DNA of 64,000 nt from the NCBI RefSeq assembly GCF_900103585.1, contig NZ_FNHV01000004.1, positions 1-64,000 on the forward strand, written 5' to 3'. The position numbers and the translations under genes were made by a program. Source of the stretch: Streptomyces sp. cf386 (GTDB taxonomy: Bacteria > Actinomycetota > Actinomycetes > Streptomycetales > Streptomycetaceae). This document shows positions 17,331 through 25,722 of the stretch, piece by piece (positions within the stretch are counted from its first letter, which is position 1; every line of letters starts with the position of its first letter). A model generated the notes under the pieces. It ran no database searches and was not told the DNA's origin. It was given only the letters and a program-made list of their open reading frames with translations.

Positions 17331-18518
17331 CTAAAACGGCTGATCCTGGCGCATGACGTCGCCAATGACGGAGGCGACGTAGGGAAGGTCCCAGTAGACC
17401 GAGTGGGTCCACATACCGGTGCTGGCCTGGTGGCCGACGGGGAGGTCCACGGGAGCGGTGCCGTCGTGCAGACGGAACACCTTGGAAGCGGCGAAAGCCA
17501 GAACGTCCAGCGGCTCCCAGAGATTGGTCCAGCGGTTCAGGGAAGCCGGCAGGTGTACAGGCGTGTGTCCGGCGTAGGGAGAGAGTTGCCCTCCTCGGGG
17601 ATCGCACACATGGAAAAAGGCTGCCTGGGAACCGAACGTGACAAGGGACTCGGTCCACAGAGGCACAGTGGCAGTGGCCATATCGACGGCGATGACACCG
17701 CCCAGGCTGTGGGCTGCGACACGCACCGGACGGTCAGGGCTGCGCCCGAGATCGGGGTGTACGTCGTCGATGACCTCGCGTACGCGGGCGTGGACGGCAG
17801 CCTGGTGGCGTTGGTAGACGAGCACGTCACCGAGGAAACGCGTGGTGCCGGGCCCGAACCGGCTCCGTACGGCATGGTTCAGCCGCGCGCCCACTGCCTG
17901 AACGGCTGCGCCGGCGACACGGTCCAGATCCTTCAACCGACGGCGCACCAGGGAACGGAGACGGCTGTCACCGTCGGCTCCTTGACCACGCAACCCGTAG
18001 TACGAGTCCTCCGAGTCGGAGTCAGCCTCATCCAGGAGCGCATGTGCCAGAGCGCGCCCGGTCTCGCCCAGCAGCTGAGCGTCGCTGGTACGAGAGAGCC
18101 ACTCAGTGTCGGGCCACAGCTCCGCCACGTACTCGAGGATCTGATCCGGATCGAGACGATGACGGCTGCGGTCCCGCAGCCCGTCGTCCTCTCCGTCATC
18201 CCATTCGACGAGATGTGTCCGTAGGCTGGCCTCGACCTGCGAAAGCTGCTGGTTTTGGTCGACGGCTTCGGTGAACACCGGAGTGGAGAGGGGGGCGCCC
18301 ACGACGTGCTCCGGTGCCTCGCTGTCGCGCAATATCTCCGGACCGGTCCGGTAGGCAGGAAGCGCGGCGTCGATGAACTGGTCCTGCGCGCCCAGGTCAC
18401 CCCAGTGGACCGGAACCATGTCGACGCCGGACGCGGTGGCGAGTGCCGACACTGCCGTGGCGAACTCGTCTCGATCGCGGTTGGCGACGCCATGGATGAC
18501 GAAGACCGGATCCTTCAC
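17331..18518 (-). CDS. Alpha/beta-hydrolase (lipase/esterase-like) partnered with SPFH-CHAT protein
   Basis: 395 aa from a GTG preceded by GAGGGAG; upstream in-frame sequence belongs to the CHAT gene. FVIHG at residues 7-10 forms the oxyanion loop. The nucleophile elbow is AAHSLGG with S271. EPLDVLAF (D338) and THSVYW (H372) are good candidates for the acid and base of the triad. Between about residues 90 and 265 there is a long, charged, mostly helical insertion (for example RLDPDQILEYVAELWP) that could be a lid or partner-binding part. No signal peptide is visible, so it is cytoplasmic. It starts 13 bp after the CHAT gene stop, so the two are one operon. Lipid or ester hydrolysis as an effector activity is inferred. 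Confidence 0.75.
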   Translation of the reverse strand: MKDPVFVIHGVANRDRDEFATAVSALATASGVDMVPVHWGDLGAQDQFIDAALPAYRTGPEILRDSEAPEHVVGAPLSTPVFTEAVDQNQQLSQVEASLRTHLVEWDDGEDDGLRDRSRHRLDPDQILEYVAELWPDTEWLSRTSDAQLLGETGRALAHALLDEADSDSEDSYYGLRGQGADGDSRLRSLVRRRLKDLDRVAGAAVQAVGARLNHAVRSRFGPGTTRFLGDVLVYQRHQAAVHARVREVIDDVHPDLGRSPDRPVRVAAHSLGGVIAVDMATATVPLWTESLVTFGSQAAFFHVCDPRGGQLSPYAGHTPVHLPASLNRWTNLWEPLDVLAFAASKVFRLHDGTAPVDLPVGHQASTGMWTHSVYWDLPYVASVIGDVMRQDQPF

Positions 18519-18531
18519 GTAGTGACTCCCT

Positions 18532-21267
18532 CTATGCAGTGGTGTGTGCTGTCGCAGCAGGACTGCCGTACACGGCGTAGGCCAACCACGTCGGATCGCC
18601 GCCGTGAAGGTCACGGATCGTCTGCCGGGCCGCGAGAGAAGCCTGGCCGAGTGGCTGGCGCCGGCTGATCAACTGGTCGTAGAAGGCTTCCGCGAACTGC
18701 AGAGCTGACCGCGACCGTACGGGCCAGAGAGTGCCAACGAAGGCGCCTGCCCCCGCATTGAGGAACTGAGGTGCCCACCCCAGGCTCTCGCCGAACCAGT
18801 CGATCTCCCCAGCACTACGGCAGGCGTTGAAGAACACGAGTGGGCGATGAGGGCGCAGGGTGCGCAGTTGTGCCGCCGACGCCAGGTCGATGGGATCGAA
18901 GGGGCCGTCGGCCATCGTCACGCACGAGCCGGCTCCCGTGAAAGCGTTGTGGCAAGCGAAGTGGAGCAGGCCCGCATGTCCGCCCTCGATCAGTGCGGTC
19001 AGCGCCGCCCGCTCGGTCAGCACACCGCCGTCGGCTACCTCCTCGCCCAGCCGGGCCCGCAGGGAAGTCACTTCCTCGCTCGCGTCGGCAGGGGAGCCCG
19101 GCGGAACGACGAACGCCACGCCCGGCAGGCGCAGGCTGCGGACTCTGTCCTGCCCGAACACCCGGCGCACCACCGGAAGCCACTCGGCCAGGAAACCTCT
19201 GTCGTCCCGCCCCTCGTTCAACGGATACAGCAGCTCCCAGGGGACCATGTCGTGTTCCCCCAGGACCGTGAAGGCCGTCACGTGGTCGGCCTCATCCCAG
19301 AACTGGCTCTGGACTGCCTGGGGAACCGCAGACGTCCAGAGCTGTACGCCGTGACTGCGCAGGCGGTCTCGCAGCCGCCGCGCATCCCTGTCGCCGCCGT
19401 TGTTGTCCGCAGCGGCCCTTGCGGCTCTCCGCAGCTCGGCGTAGATCTGCTCGCTGGCCTTACGGGAGTCGCCGGCGAAGTGAATGATCTCCGGTGGGTG
19501 GAAGGTCTCGCCGATCAGTTGGAAGCTGAGCGTGCCGGCTGCCTCGTCCTTCAGCACCTGGAGAGTGACCTCCCCCGGATCGAAGGCCATGGAAGGCAGC
19601 GGCACATGGCGCTGAGGACCGTCCCTGGTGACACCGCCGTGCCCGACCGACAGCTGACAGGTCACCTCACCGAGGAAGGTGCCGCCCCGGAAGGCTCGCA
19701 CGGTCACCCTGTGCAGCCCCGGCATCGGAGCCTTCAGTCGGAACAGCAGCACGTCTGAGTCCCGGCCGGGCATGACGTCCAACTCCTGCTGTAGTTCATC
19801 GATGACCACCAGACCGGGAGCATGGATGGTGATCAGGACTCGGGCACCGTCGGGAGGGAGGAATAACGGGCGAAGCGGTTGCACAGCTCGTCCACCCCGC
19901 CCGGTACCTCGGACGATCTGTACGTGCAGGGGCACTTCCCGCCCAGGAGACGTTTGCTCGGCCAGTTCCGCGACCAACTGGTGCGGTTCTGCCCAATCAC
20001 CGGTGGCTGTCATGTCCGTCATAGGGGGACGGGGCGGCGGCGTGACGACGCGCTCGAATGCCGAGGGGCCTGAGCGCACGGCCGCGTCGTCTGGGGGAGG
20101 CTCGGGCGATCTGCCGCTCACTTCTTTCGACGGATCCTCACTGGAGTTTTGTGTGTACCAGGCCGGTGGTGTGTGGTTGACGTCGAGCTCGCCTGTGAGT
20201 TCAACGGCGCTCTCAGCATCGCGGTGGTCGTCCTCGGCAGGAACGGCCCATGCCGACGGCTGGTTATCCCGGTCTCTGGAAGGGATGGCAGGGGTGCGAG
20301 ACTTGTTTTTTCTCGGGCGGGTGGACGGCTCGTCGGCCTCGTCAGCTTCTTCCGCCCAGGACCATCCGTCGTCCTCGGCACGTCTGCGTCGACGCGGCCG
20401 CTCCTGGGGGGCCGGTGCTGATCCGACGGTGCCTTGGATGGGGTGGCGCCGGTCCGGGTTGAGGAGGTTGAGGACCTGCGCCTCCATGTCGACGGTGGCG
20501 AGTTCGCCGCGGACGGCCATGGCGAAGAGCTGGGCGACCCGGTCCTTCTCGTCCTGTCGGCCCTCCTGGCGGATCTTCTCCAGGAAGTCCTTGGCCCCGG
20601 CAGGGTCGGCCGCCAGCATGAAGCTGAGCTGCTCCAGCTCCTCGCCGTGCAGCATGCGCCGGAACACTTCTTGCCGCTCCCGGGTCACGGCGGTCTCGAC
20701 GCCCCGCAGGTTCTTCGCGTGCTCGATGGCGTGGTTGTCCGCTCCCAGGCGGACGTACAGCCGTACACGCAGCCCGAGTTCGGCCCCCAGATCGCTCCAG
20801 CGACCGCCGATGCACTCCCGGGTGATGACGCGGTTGGCCTGTTCGGCATCGGTCACCAGGTACGAGCGCGTGACCTCGCCCAGCCGTTCCAGGATCGGGG
20901 AGGTGAGCCGCTTGGCGACATCCGTTACCGCCTGGACGGCGACCAGATGGGGATCGTCCACCTTCCACTGGATGTCCACCTCGGCCTTGAAGAAGGCGGT
21001 GCTGCCGGCGGCCGGAAGCTCGATGCGTAGGGGCGTCACGAAGGTGCCGACCGCGATCTCGCAGACGGTGACGGGCCGGGCCAGCATCGGCTTGTCGACG
21101 TGCCGGACACCGAAGGCGGTGACCACGCTGTAGCCGCCGTTCCGGTAGAACACCACCGACGTTCTCTGGGCACTCACCGGTGGCACACCGCCCGTCGGCG
21201 AGTACTCCCGCAGGAGCGGGCCCGTAGGCCCCGCGCCCCCGGCCGCTGCGTCCGCGTCCTCAGCCAT
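18532..21267 (-). CDS. SPFH/band-7 domain fused to CHAT (caspase-like) peptidase
   Basis: 911 aa. Residues about 35-205 resemble an SPFH/band-7 (stomatin) domain: AEVDIQWKVDDP, EVTRSYLVTDAEQANRVITR, LGLRVRLYVRLG, then a helical EHAKNLRGVETAVTRERQEV segment. Residues 205-285 are helical. Residues 286-425 are disordered, basic then acidic and Pro-rich. Residues about 440-545 are beta-rich (PGLHRVTVRAFRGGTFLGEV). The C-terminus (about 600-905) is a CHAT peptidase: LLHFACHNAF with catalytic H773 and VFFNACRSAG with catalytic C816, followed by GAGAFVGTLWPV and the SLAARQTIRDLHGGDPTWLAY ending. No transmembrane helix is evident. It heads a two-gene operon with the hydrolase. A sensor/scaffold plus protease role in stress or anti-phage response is inferred from the domain types. 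Confidence 0.8.
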   Translation of the reverse strand: MAEDADAAAGGAGPTGPLLREYSPTGGVPPVSAQRTSVVFYRNGGYSVVTAFGVRHVDKPMLARPVTVCEIAVGTFVTPLRIELPAAGSTAFFKAEVDIQWKVDDPHLVAVQAVTDVAKRLTSPILERLGEVTRSYLVTDAEQANRVITRECIGGRWSDLGAELGLRVRLYVRLGADNHAIEHAKNLRGVETAVTRERQEVFRRMLHGEELEQLSFMLAADPAGAKDFLEKIRQEGRQDEKDRVAQLFAMAVRGELATVDMEAQVLNLLNPDRRHPIQGTVGSAPAPQERPRRRRRAEDDGWSWAEEADEADEPSTRPRKNKSRTPAIPSRDRDNQPSAWAVPAEDDHRDAESAVELTGELDVNHTPPAWYTQNSSEDPSKEVSGRSPEPPPDDAAVRSGPSAFERVVTPPPRPPMTDMTATGDWAEPHQLVAELAEQTSPGREVPLHVQIVRGTGRGGRAVQPLRPLFLPPDGARVLITIHAPGLVVIDELQQELDVMPGRDSDVLLFRLKAPMPGLHRVTVRAFRGGTFLGEVTCQLSVGHGGVTRDGPQRHVPLPSMAFDPGEVTLQVLKDEAAGTLSFQLIGETFHPPEIIHFAGDSRKASEQIYAELRRAARAAADNNGGDRDARRLRDRLRSHGVQLWTSAVPQAVQSQFWDEADHVTAFTVLGEHDMVPWELLYPLNEGRDDRGFLAEWLPVVRRVFGQDRVRSLRLPGVAFVVPPGSPADASEEVTSLRARLGEEVADGGVLTERAALTALIEGGHAGLLHFACHNAFTGAGSCVTMADGPFDPIDLASAAQLRTLRPHRPLVFFNACRSAGEIDWFGESLGWAPQFLNAGAGAFVGTLWPVRSRSALQFAEAFYDQLISRRQPLGQASLAARQTIRDLHGGDPTWLAYAVYGSPAATAHTTA

Positions 21268-21531
21268 ACCTTTCCTCCCCGTGCGTCCGCGTCCACTCCG
21301 GCAGCGAGACGGTGAGCCACCACAGGGCCGCCTGCGCGTTCGGGGGCGGATACTCCTGATCGCTCATCATTTGGCGTAGCAGCTAGCTCAGCCGCCAGTC
21401 CTGCTCCTCGATCGCCGGCGCCGCGAGTCCCGGCCGGGTCCACCGCCTCGGCTCGAAACTGTCGTCCGATTGCCTTCTGTTGGCGACTGCAGGAGGGCGT
21501 GCGGCGCCAGACTCTCCAACTTCGCGTCCAT
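21260..21531 (-). pseudogene. Small broken ORF directly upstream of the SPFH-CHAT gene
   Basis: A start at 21531 after AGAGGGG gives MDAKLESLAPHALLQSPTEG. After a frameshift the sequence continues as DSFEPRRWTRPGLAAPAI and EEQDWRLS, then an in-frame TAG (21383-21385). It then goes on in the same frame as LLRQMMSDQEYPPPNAQAAL and further to a TGA that overlaps the CHAT start codon. Together this looks like a protein of about 90 residues with one frameshift and one nonsense codon. The last part alone (ATG at 21368-21370, 36 codons) could still be translated and coupled to the CHAT gene. I do not recognise a family. Confidence 0.45.
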
Positions 21532-21639
21532 CAGCCCCTCTTGCTCACCTGGCTCTCGAAGACAACGGTACTCAGAAGCGGTCCGGTCCGATGGTTTTCG
21601 TTGGGTGCGGCTCCTCCTCCGCGGTGAGATCGTCGGTCA

Positions 21640-21805
21640 GGGCTGGAGTCCGGCGTTGTGCTGGTCGGGCGAGGGATAGAGGCGTTCGCGTTCTCTCGGG
21701 GCGTGGGTAGGCCCAGTAGGCCGGGAAGCCGCCGTCGCTGATGACGGCACGGAGGGTCTGCCGGTGATGTCGAGGCGGTCGGCGATCAGGTGGCGGGCTG
21801 CTCCA
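21640..21805 (-). mobile_element. Second ISKra4-family transposase C-terminal remnant, opposite orientation
   Basis: On the minus strand, ARHLIADRLDIT is followed after a frameshift by LRAVISDGGFPAYWAYPRPE. This is the same conserved C-terminus as in the 13.3-kb remnant (HLIADRLDIT ... LRA..S.G.F.AYW). It is fused upstream to a fragment of another gene. The two ISKra4 remnants point towards each other and bracket about 8 kb that contains the membrane/TIM-barrel pair and the SPFH-CHAT module. Confidence 0.65.
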
Positions 21806-21945
21806 GGCCCATGCGCCCGCGAGGCTTGCCCAGGTCGCATGAGGTCATCCCGGACCAGGCCAGGTGCAGCGGCAGGTCGACGACCCCTTGGGCCGGGCCG
21901 TGCAGATCGTCCAGCGATTCCGGCAGACGACGCCGGAACGTTCTC
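21795..21945 (-). pseudogene. Fragment of a small conserved Streptomyces protein
   Basis: The frame reads RRRLPESLDDLHGPAQGVVD, LPLHLAWSGMTSCDLGKPRG and RMGLE. This corresponds to the first about 45 residues of a roughly 110-aa actinobacterial family that I recall seeing next to nucleotidyltransferase-like toxin genes; that association is memory, not shown here. It ends abruptly where the ISKra4 remnant begins. The following stretch to 22216 holds no recognisable gene. Confidence 0.45.
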
Positions 21946-22216
21946 CCGGTACAGCGCGAGATCGCCGACGACCTCGCCGCCTGTTCCGCCCGAAGAAGAG
22001 GGATGGGTTGTTGGTCATGACGCTCGGTTGACGCTCTGGGCGCCCCCACGCGAGGCAGTGAGCCGATGAACAGGCTCTGACCTGATCTTGTTCGGGCCTT
22101 GTCGAGGTCGACACCTTTCCGATGACGGACAGTTCCACGAGACCGGATCCGGCCGGTACGCCTACACTCGGGCGGCACCGCACGCTTTGTCGACGCCTTC
22201 GTCTCGCGCGCGACGG

Positions 22217-22953
22217 TCAGATCCGCTGACGGGATGACAGGCCCTGGCCCGTTCCGAGATGTTGGGTGTTCCGGGACAGTCCACGACGCGTGTTGGCCGT
22301 GGCGTGGGCGCGCAGGGCCCTGAGCAGAGGTCTGTCGTCGTCGGCACGGGTGGCCAGGACGACCCGGCTGGGTTCGGCGCCTTTCAGCGGGACCGTGGTC
22401 AGGTCGGGTCGGACCTCCTTGGCCAGGACGCTTGCCGGGGCGAGGGACACGGCCTGGCCGGTGGCGATGAGTTCGAGCTTGTCCTCCATGGCCGTGACGA
22501 CGGGGCCGGTGGGCGCCCTCCTGCCGTGGGGGCGGGGGTCGACGCACCAGAACGCGTTCCAGTGGTCGTCGGGGAAACGGGGGAGGGGTTCCTCGGCGAT
22601 GTCGTCGAGCGTGACGTGGTTCCGGTCGGCCAGTCGGTGGCCGACGGGCACCAGCAGCACCCGGGGCTCCTCGTAGAGGATCGTCACGCTCAACCCGTCG
22701 GGAGGGAAGGGCAGCCGGCCCAGCACCGCGTCCACCCGGCGTTCCAGCAAGGCCGGCTGGGGCTCGTTCCAGGCGAGGTAGCGGGTGTGTACGTCGGCGT
22801 CCGGGTGGCGGCGGCGCAGTTCGCGTACCGCCGGGGTGACGGTGAGGCCGGTGGTGAAGCCGATGGTGACGCGGTGCTGTTCGGCGGCGGCACGGGTCTG
22901 GGCCACCGCCTGGGCCGCCGAGCGCAGTAGCGGACTGGCCAACGGGCTTGCAC
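22217..22953 (-). pseudogene. LysR-family regulator lacking its DNA-binding domain
   Basis: The frame contains the LysR substrate-binding domain: VTIGFTTGLTVTPAVRELRR, LLERRVDAVLGRLPFPPDGL, RVLLVPVGHRLADRNHVTLD and LIATGQAVSLAPASVLAKEV. The N-terminal about 75 residues with the helix-turn-helix are missing; upstream of SPLLRSAAQAVAQTRAA the frame is unrelated. The truncated protein could at best be a ligand-binding fragment. Confidence 0.75.
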
Positions 22954-23334
22954 AGAAGGCCGGTTGAGGAACAGCGACGAGGTGGACCGCCTCGCGCGGC
23001 ACGATCGAGGGCACCCCGGCGTCGGCGTCGTAGCCCTGGCTCAGTTCGTGCTGCCTCCCGCTTCGGCGGACAGTTCCGCCCACTCCTCCCCTTCTCCCCC
23101 GTTCGAGGCTGGAGCCACTGGGTGCGAACGTCGCGCGCAGTCCAGGCATCCGAAGTGCTCGTGGTTGATCGAAGGAATCGCGCCCCCCAACCCGGTTACG
23201 CGACCGCCGGTCGCGCCCCGCATTCACATCAACTCCTGTCCCGGCGACGGCATCCGCGTCTGGCTCGCCTACCCGGCCACGAATGATCGAGTCATGAACG
23301 TCCTCGGCACCCCCCATGCTTTCGGCCAGCCCCC

Positions 23335-23845
23335 TCACAAGTGTGGGATCGCCTTGTGGGTGAAGGTGGGCGACGTCCCCGGGTTCGCCCAGGAGGCGGT
23401 CAGTTCGCTGGAGGGGAAGAACTGGAGGAAGCGGGGGTCGGCCTGGGAGCGGTCGACCAGGGTCTTCTCGACGATCAGCGAGTTGTACTGGTCGGCGGTC
23501 GTCTCGAGTGTTGGCGTTGAGGACGACCTCGTGGCCCCAGGTGCGGGCCCAGCGGGCGATGCCCGGCATGCGGGAGTGCTCGGGGGTCAGGCACTCGGCG
23601 GCGGTGACGTTCTCGCTGCTCGCCCAGATGCCGGTGGAGGTGTTGAGGACGATGGTCTGGTTGCCGAGCACGTGCCCGGGGTCTCGATCACGGCTACGCC
23701 GGGGCCGAGGATCAGGGAACCGTCGACGGGGAGGAAGGCGTCCGGCCGTACGTCCTGGTAGGTCTCCGGCTGGTACCAGGGCTGTTGCAGCGGGTGCAGT
23801 TGGGACATGGCCAGCAGTTCGTGGCGCTGCACCATGACCTCGGGG
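23335..23845 (-). pseudogene. MBL-fold hydrolase remnant with frameshifts
   Basis: Pieces in order are YQPETYQDVRPDAFLPVDGS, VAVIETPG, then in another frame LGNQTIVLNTSTGIWASSEN, MPGIARWARTWGHEVVLNAN and, after another shift, TADQYNSLIVEKTLVDRSQA, FLQFFPSSELTASWANPGTS and FTHKAIPHL with a stop at 23335. This is the second half of a metallo-beta-lactamase-fold hydrolase. The HxHxDH metal site is absent because the N-terminal half has been replaced by the MDR fragment. Confidence 0.7.
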
Positions 23846-24005
23846 CCGCGGCGTCGGTCCACGACAGGGACTCCGGCACCGTGATCACATGCCGGTGGTC
23901 GACCAGGGCGTAGGGGGCGAAGGCGCCCAGGGTGACGCCCATGACCCGGTCGCCGACGGACCTGTGCCGCACGTCGGTGCCGATCGCGTCGACCTCGCCT
24001 TGGGC
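23846..24005 (-). pseudogene. MDR/enoyl-reductase-like fragment
   Basis: About 50 codons: EVDAIGTDVRHRSVGDRVMG, then GAFAPYALVDHRHVITVPES and LSWTDAAA. This is the stretch just before the NADPH-binding domain in medium-chain dehydrogenases and polyketide enoyl-reductase domains. Both ends are cut: the MBL remnant follows and an NmrA-like fragment on the other strand precedes it. Confidence 0.6.
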
Positions 24006-24720
24006 CGGGCTGACCGTCGTGCGGGGCTCCCTCGACGACCGGGCCGTGATGGCGAAGGCCTTCGCCGGCAGCGACGCCGTGATCTCGGCCATCGGGGTCG
24101 CCCTGCGCGCGAAGAAGCCCATCGACCTGATGCAGCGCACCCTGCCGGTCGTCACCGCCGCGGCGCAGGACGCCGGTGTCGAGCGGTTCGTGCTCGTCTC
24201 AGCGTTCGGTGTCGGGGATACGGCGGCGAAGGCGTCGTTCCTCGGGCGGCTTGTCTACAAGACGGTCGTTGCCGCGATCTTCAAGGACAAGGAGCTCTCG
24301 GAGGAGAGCCTTCCCGCGAGCGGTCTGAACTGGACGATCGTCCACCCGGTCAACCTCCAGGAGGCTCCGGCCGCATCCGCCGCCACGGTCAAGCGCCTCG
24401 ACCGGGTCGCCAAGGTCCCCGGTCTGCCCACCCTTCCGTTCGTGAACGTCGCGCGCGCCCTTGTAGAGATCGCCGACGACCGCGGTCTCGCCGGGCAGCG
24501 GGTGCTGGTCACGACCGAGAAGGGGTGGAAGCCGCAGGGGGCACGCGGTCTGCGAGGGGCGTTCGTGGGGCGTTGCGCGCGGCCGGGCACCTGCGGGATC
24601 ACCGCCATCCTGAAGACGTACGCGTGCGTACCTGGCGAAGCCCCGCCGTCTGGAACCGCGGGGCTTCCCTTGAAGCCGGTGCTGTCCATCTGGTCGATGA
24701 AGGCCTGGTCCGTGGCCTGA
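24006..24720 (+). pseudogene. NAD(P)-binding (NmrA/BLVRB-like) fragment
   Basis: The frame reads GSLDDRAVMAKAFAGSDAVI, VERFVLVSAFGVGDTAAKAS, SGLNWTIVHPVNLQEAP and VNVARALVEIADDRGLAGQR, typical of atypical SDR proteins of about 210-220 aa. The N-terminal GxxGxxG strand-loop is missing. After about 24534 the frame runs on into unrelated sequence to a stop at 24720. Confidence 0.65.
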
Positions 24721-24830
24721 CCCGCTGCGAAGGAGTACGAGGTCGCCGCGTTCTCGGCCTGGGTGTCGATCGCGGCCGTGGTGCCGCCGGCCTGGTTGAA
24801 GACCTGTTGCAGCGTGGTCTGGCCCCCCGG
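24640..24830 (-). pseudogene. Unidentified fragment between NmrA-like and WD40 remnants
   Basis: Minus-strand frame reads TTLQQVFNQAGGTTAAIDTQ, then AENAATSYSFAAGQATDQAF and IDQMDSTGFKGSP. The amino-acid pattern looks like genuine coding sequence and not a shadow, but I cannot assign a family. It overlaps the run-on part of the preceding fragment on the other strand. Confidence 0.35.
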
Positions 24831-24834
24831 CCCG

Positions 24835-25383
24835 TGCGTAAACCTGGTCCCACAGTTGGAGTGTTCCCGCGTCGCCGCCGACGGCCAGGGTGCGGCCGTC
24901 GGGGCTGATGGCGAGGGCGTTGACCGCCTCGGCGGTGCCGCCCAGCGGGGCGGGGAAGACGGTGCGTAGCACACCCGCGCGATGGCGGAGGCTTCCGTCC
25001 CACAGGGCGACACGTCCGGTCTGGTCGCCCGCCGCCAGACGGGAGCCGTCGGTGGTGAAGGCCAGGGCGCCGATCTCGTCGCCCTGGACCAGACCGCGTC
25101 GGGTGACGGAGCCGGAGGGCAGGCGGGCGGTGTGGTTGTCACCGACGAGCAGTCCGCCGTAGGGACGGACGGCCAGGAGGTTGCCGGCCAGGCCCGGGAG
25201 CACGGCGGTCCGGTGGTGGTGCACGGTGTCCCACACTCGTTGCTCAGCTCCCCGAGGGGAAGTGGGGGAGGTGCGGGCCGTGTAGAGGCCGCGGCCGCCC
25301 GGCTCCGACGCGATGGAGACCACCGCCGCGTCGGAGCCGGGGGTCGTCAGGTCCAGCGTGGTTTGCGTACGGCCTCGGGTCAT
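24835..25383 (-). pseudogene. WD40/beta-propeller repeat fragment
   Basis: The frame contains repeats ending in the WD-type signature: GALAFTTDGSRLAAGDQTGR-VALWD and NALAISPDGRTLAVGGDAGT-LQLWD, preceded by less regular blades (LLAVRPYGGLLVGDNHTARL). It has the look of a few blades from a large Streptomyces WD40 or NACHT-WD40 protein. Neither an N-terminal effector/ATPase nor enough blades for a closed propeller remain. Confidence 0.6.
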
Positions 25384-25722
25384 GTCCCAGACCGTGCGGA
25401 ACGGGCTCCTCCATGGGAGAGGAGGATCTCGCGGCTGGTGTCGGAGACCGCCCTCGTGACCCGAGTCTCAGCTTTGTGTCGTTTCCTCTGCGGAACCGTC
25501 TTGATCGGAGTAGATCGCTGGGCTTGTGATCTGAGCTGTCGCGGGCCTCCCAAGTCGGCAGTCCATAGGTCTCGCATGCGTCGATGCCGTCGGCGAGGGC
25601 CCGCCGGCCTGGACGCGGGCTGCCGGAGCGGAACTCGCGCGGACAAGCCTCCGGGTGTGTGACCCTCTCGACTGCGCGGTGCGGTCGATGAGCTTTCCCG
25701 AGTTCCGCTCCGGATGGGTGGA
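25384..25722. other. Intergenic stretch, nothing recognised
   Basis: About 340 bp between the WD40 remnant and the PIG-L gene. A minus-strand frame encodes ACETYGLPTWEARDSSDHKP, which may be another gene fragment, but no family can be named. Confidence 0.4.
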
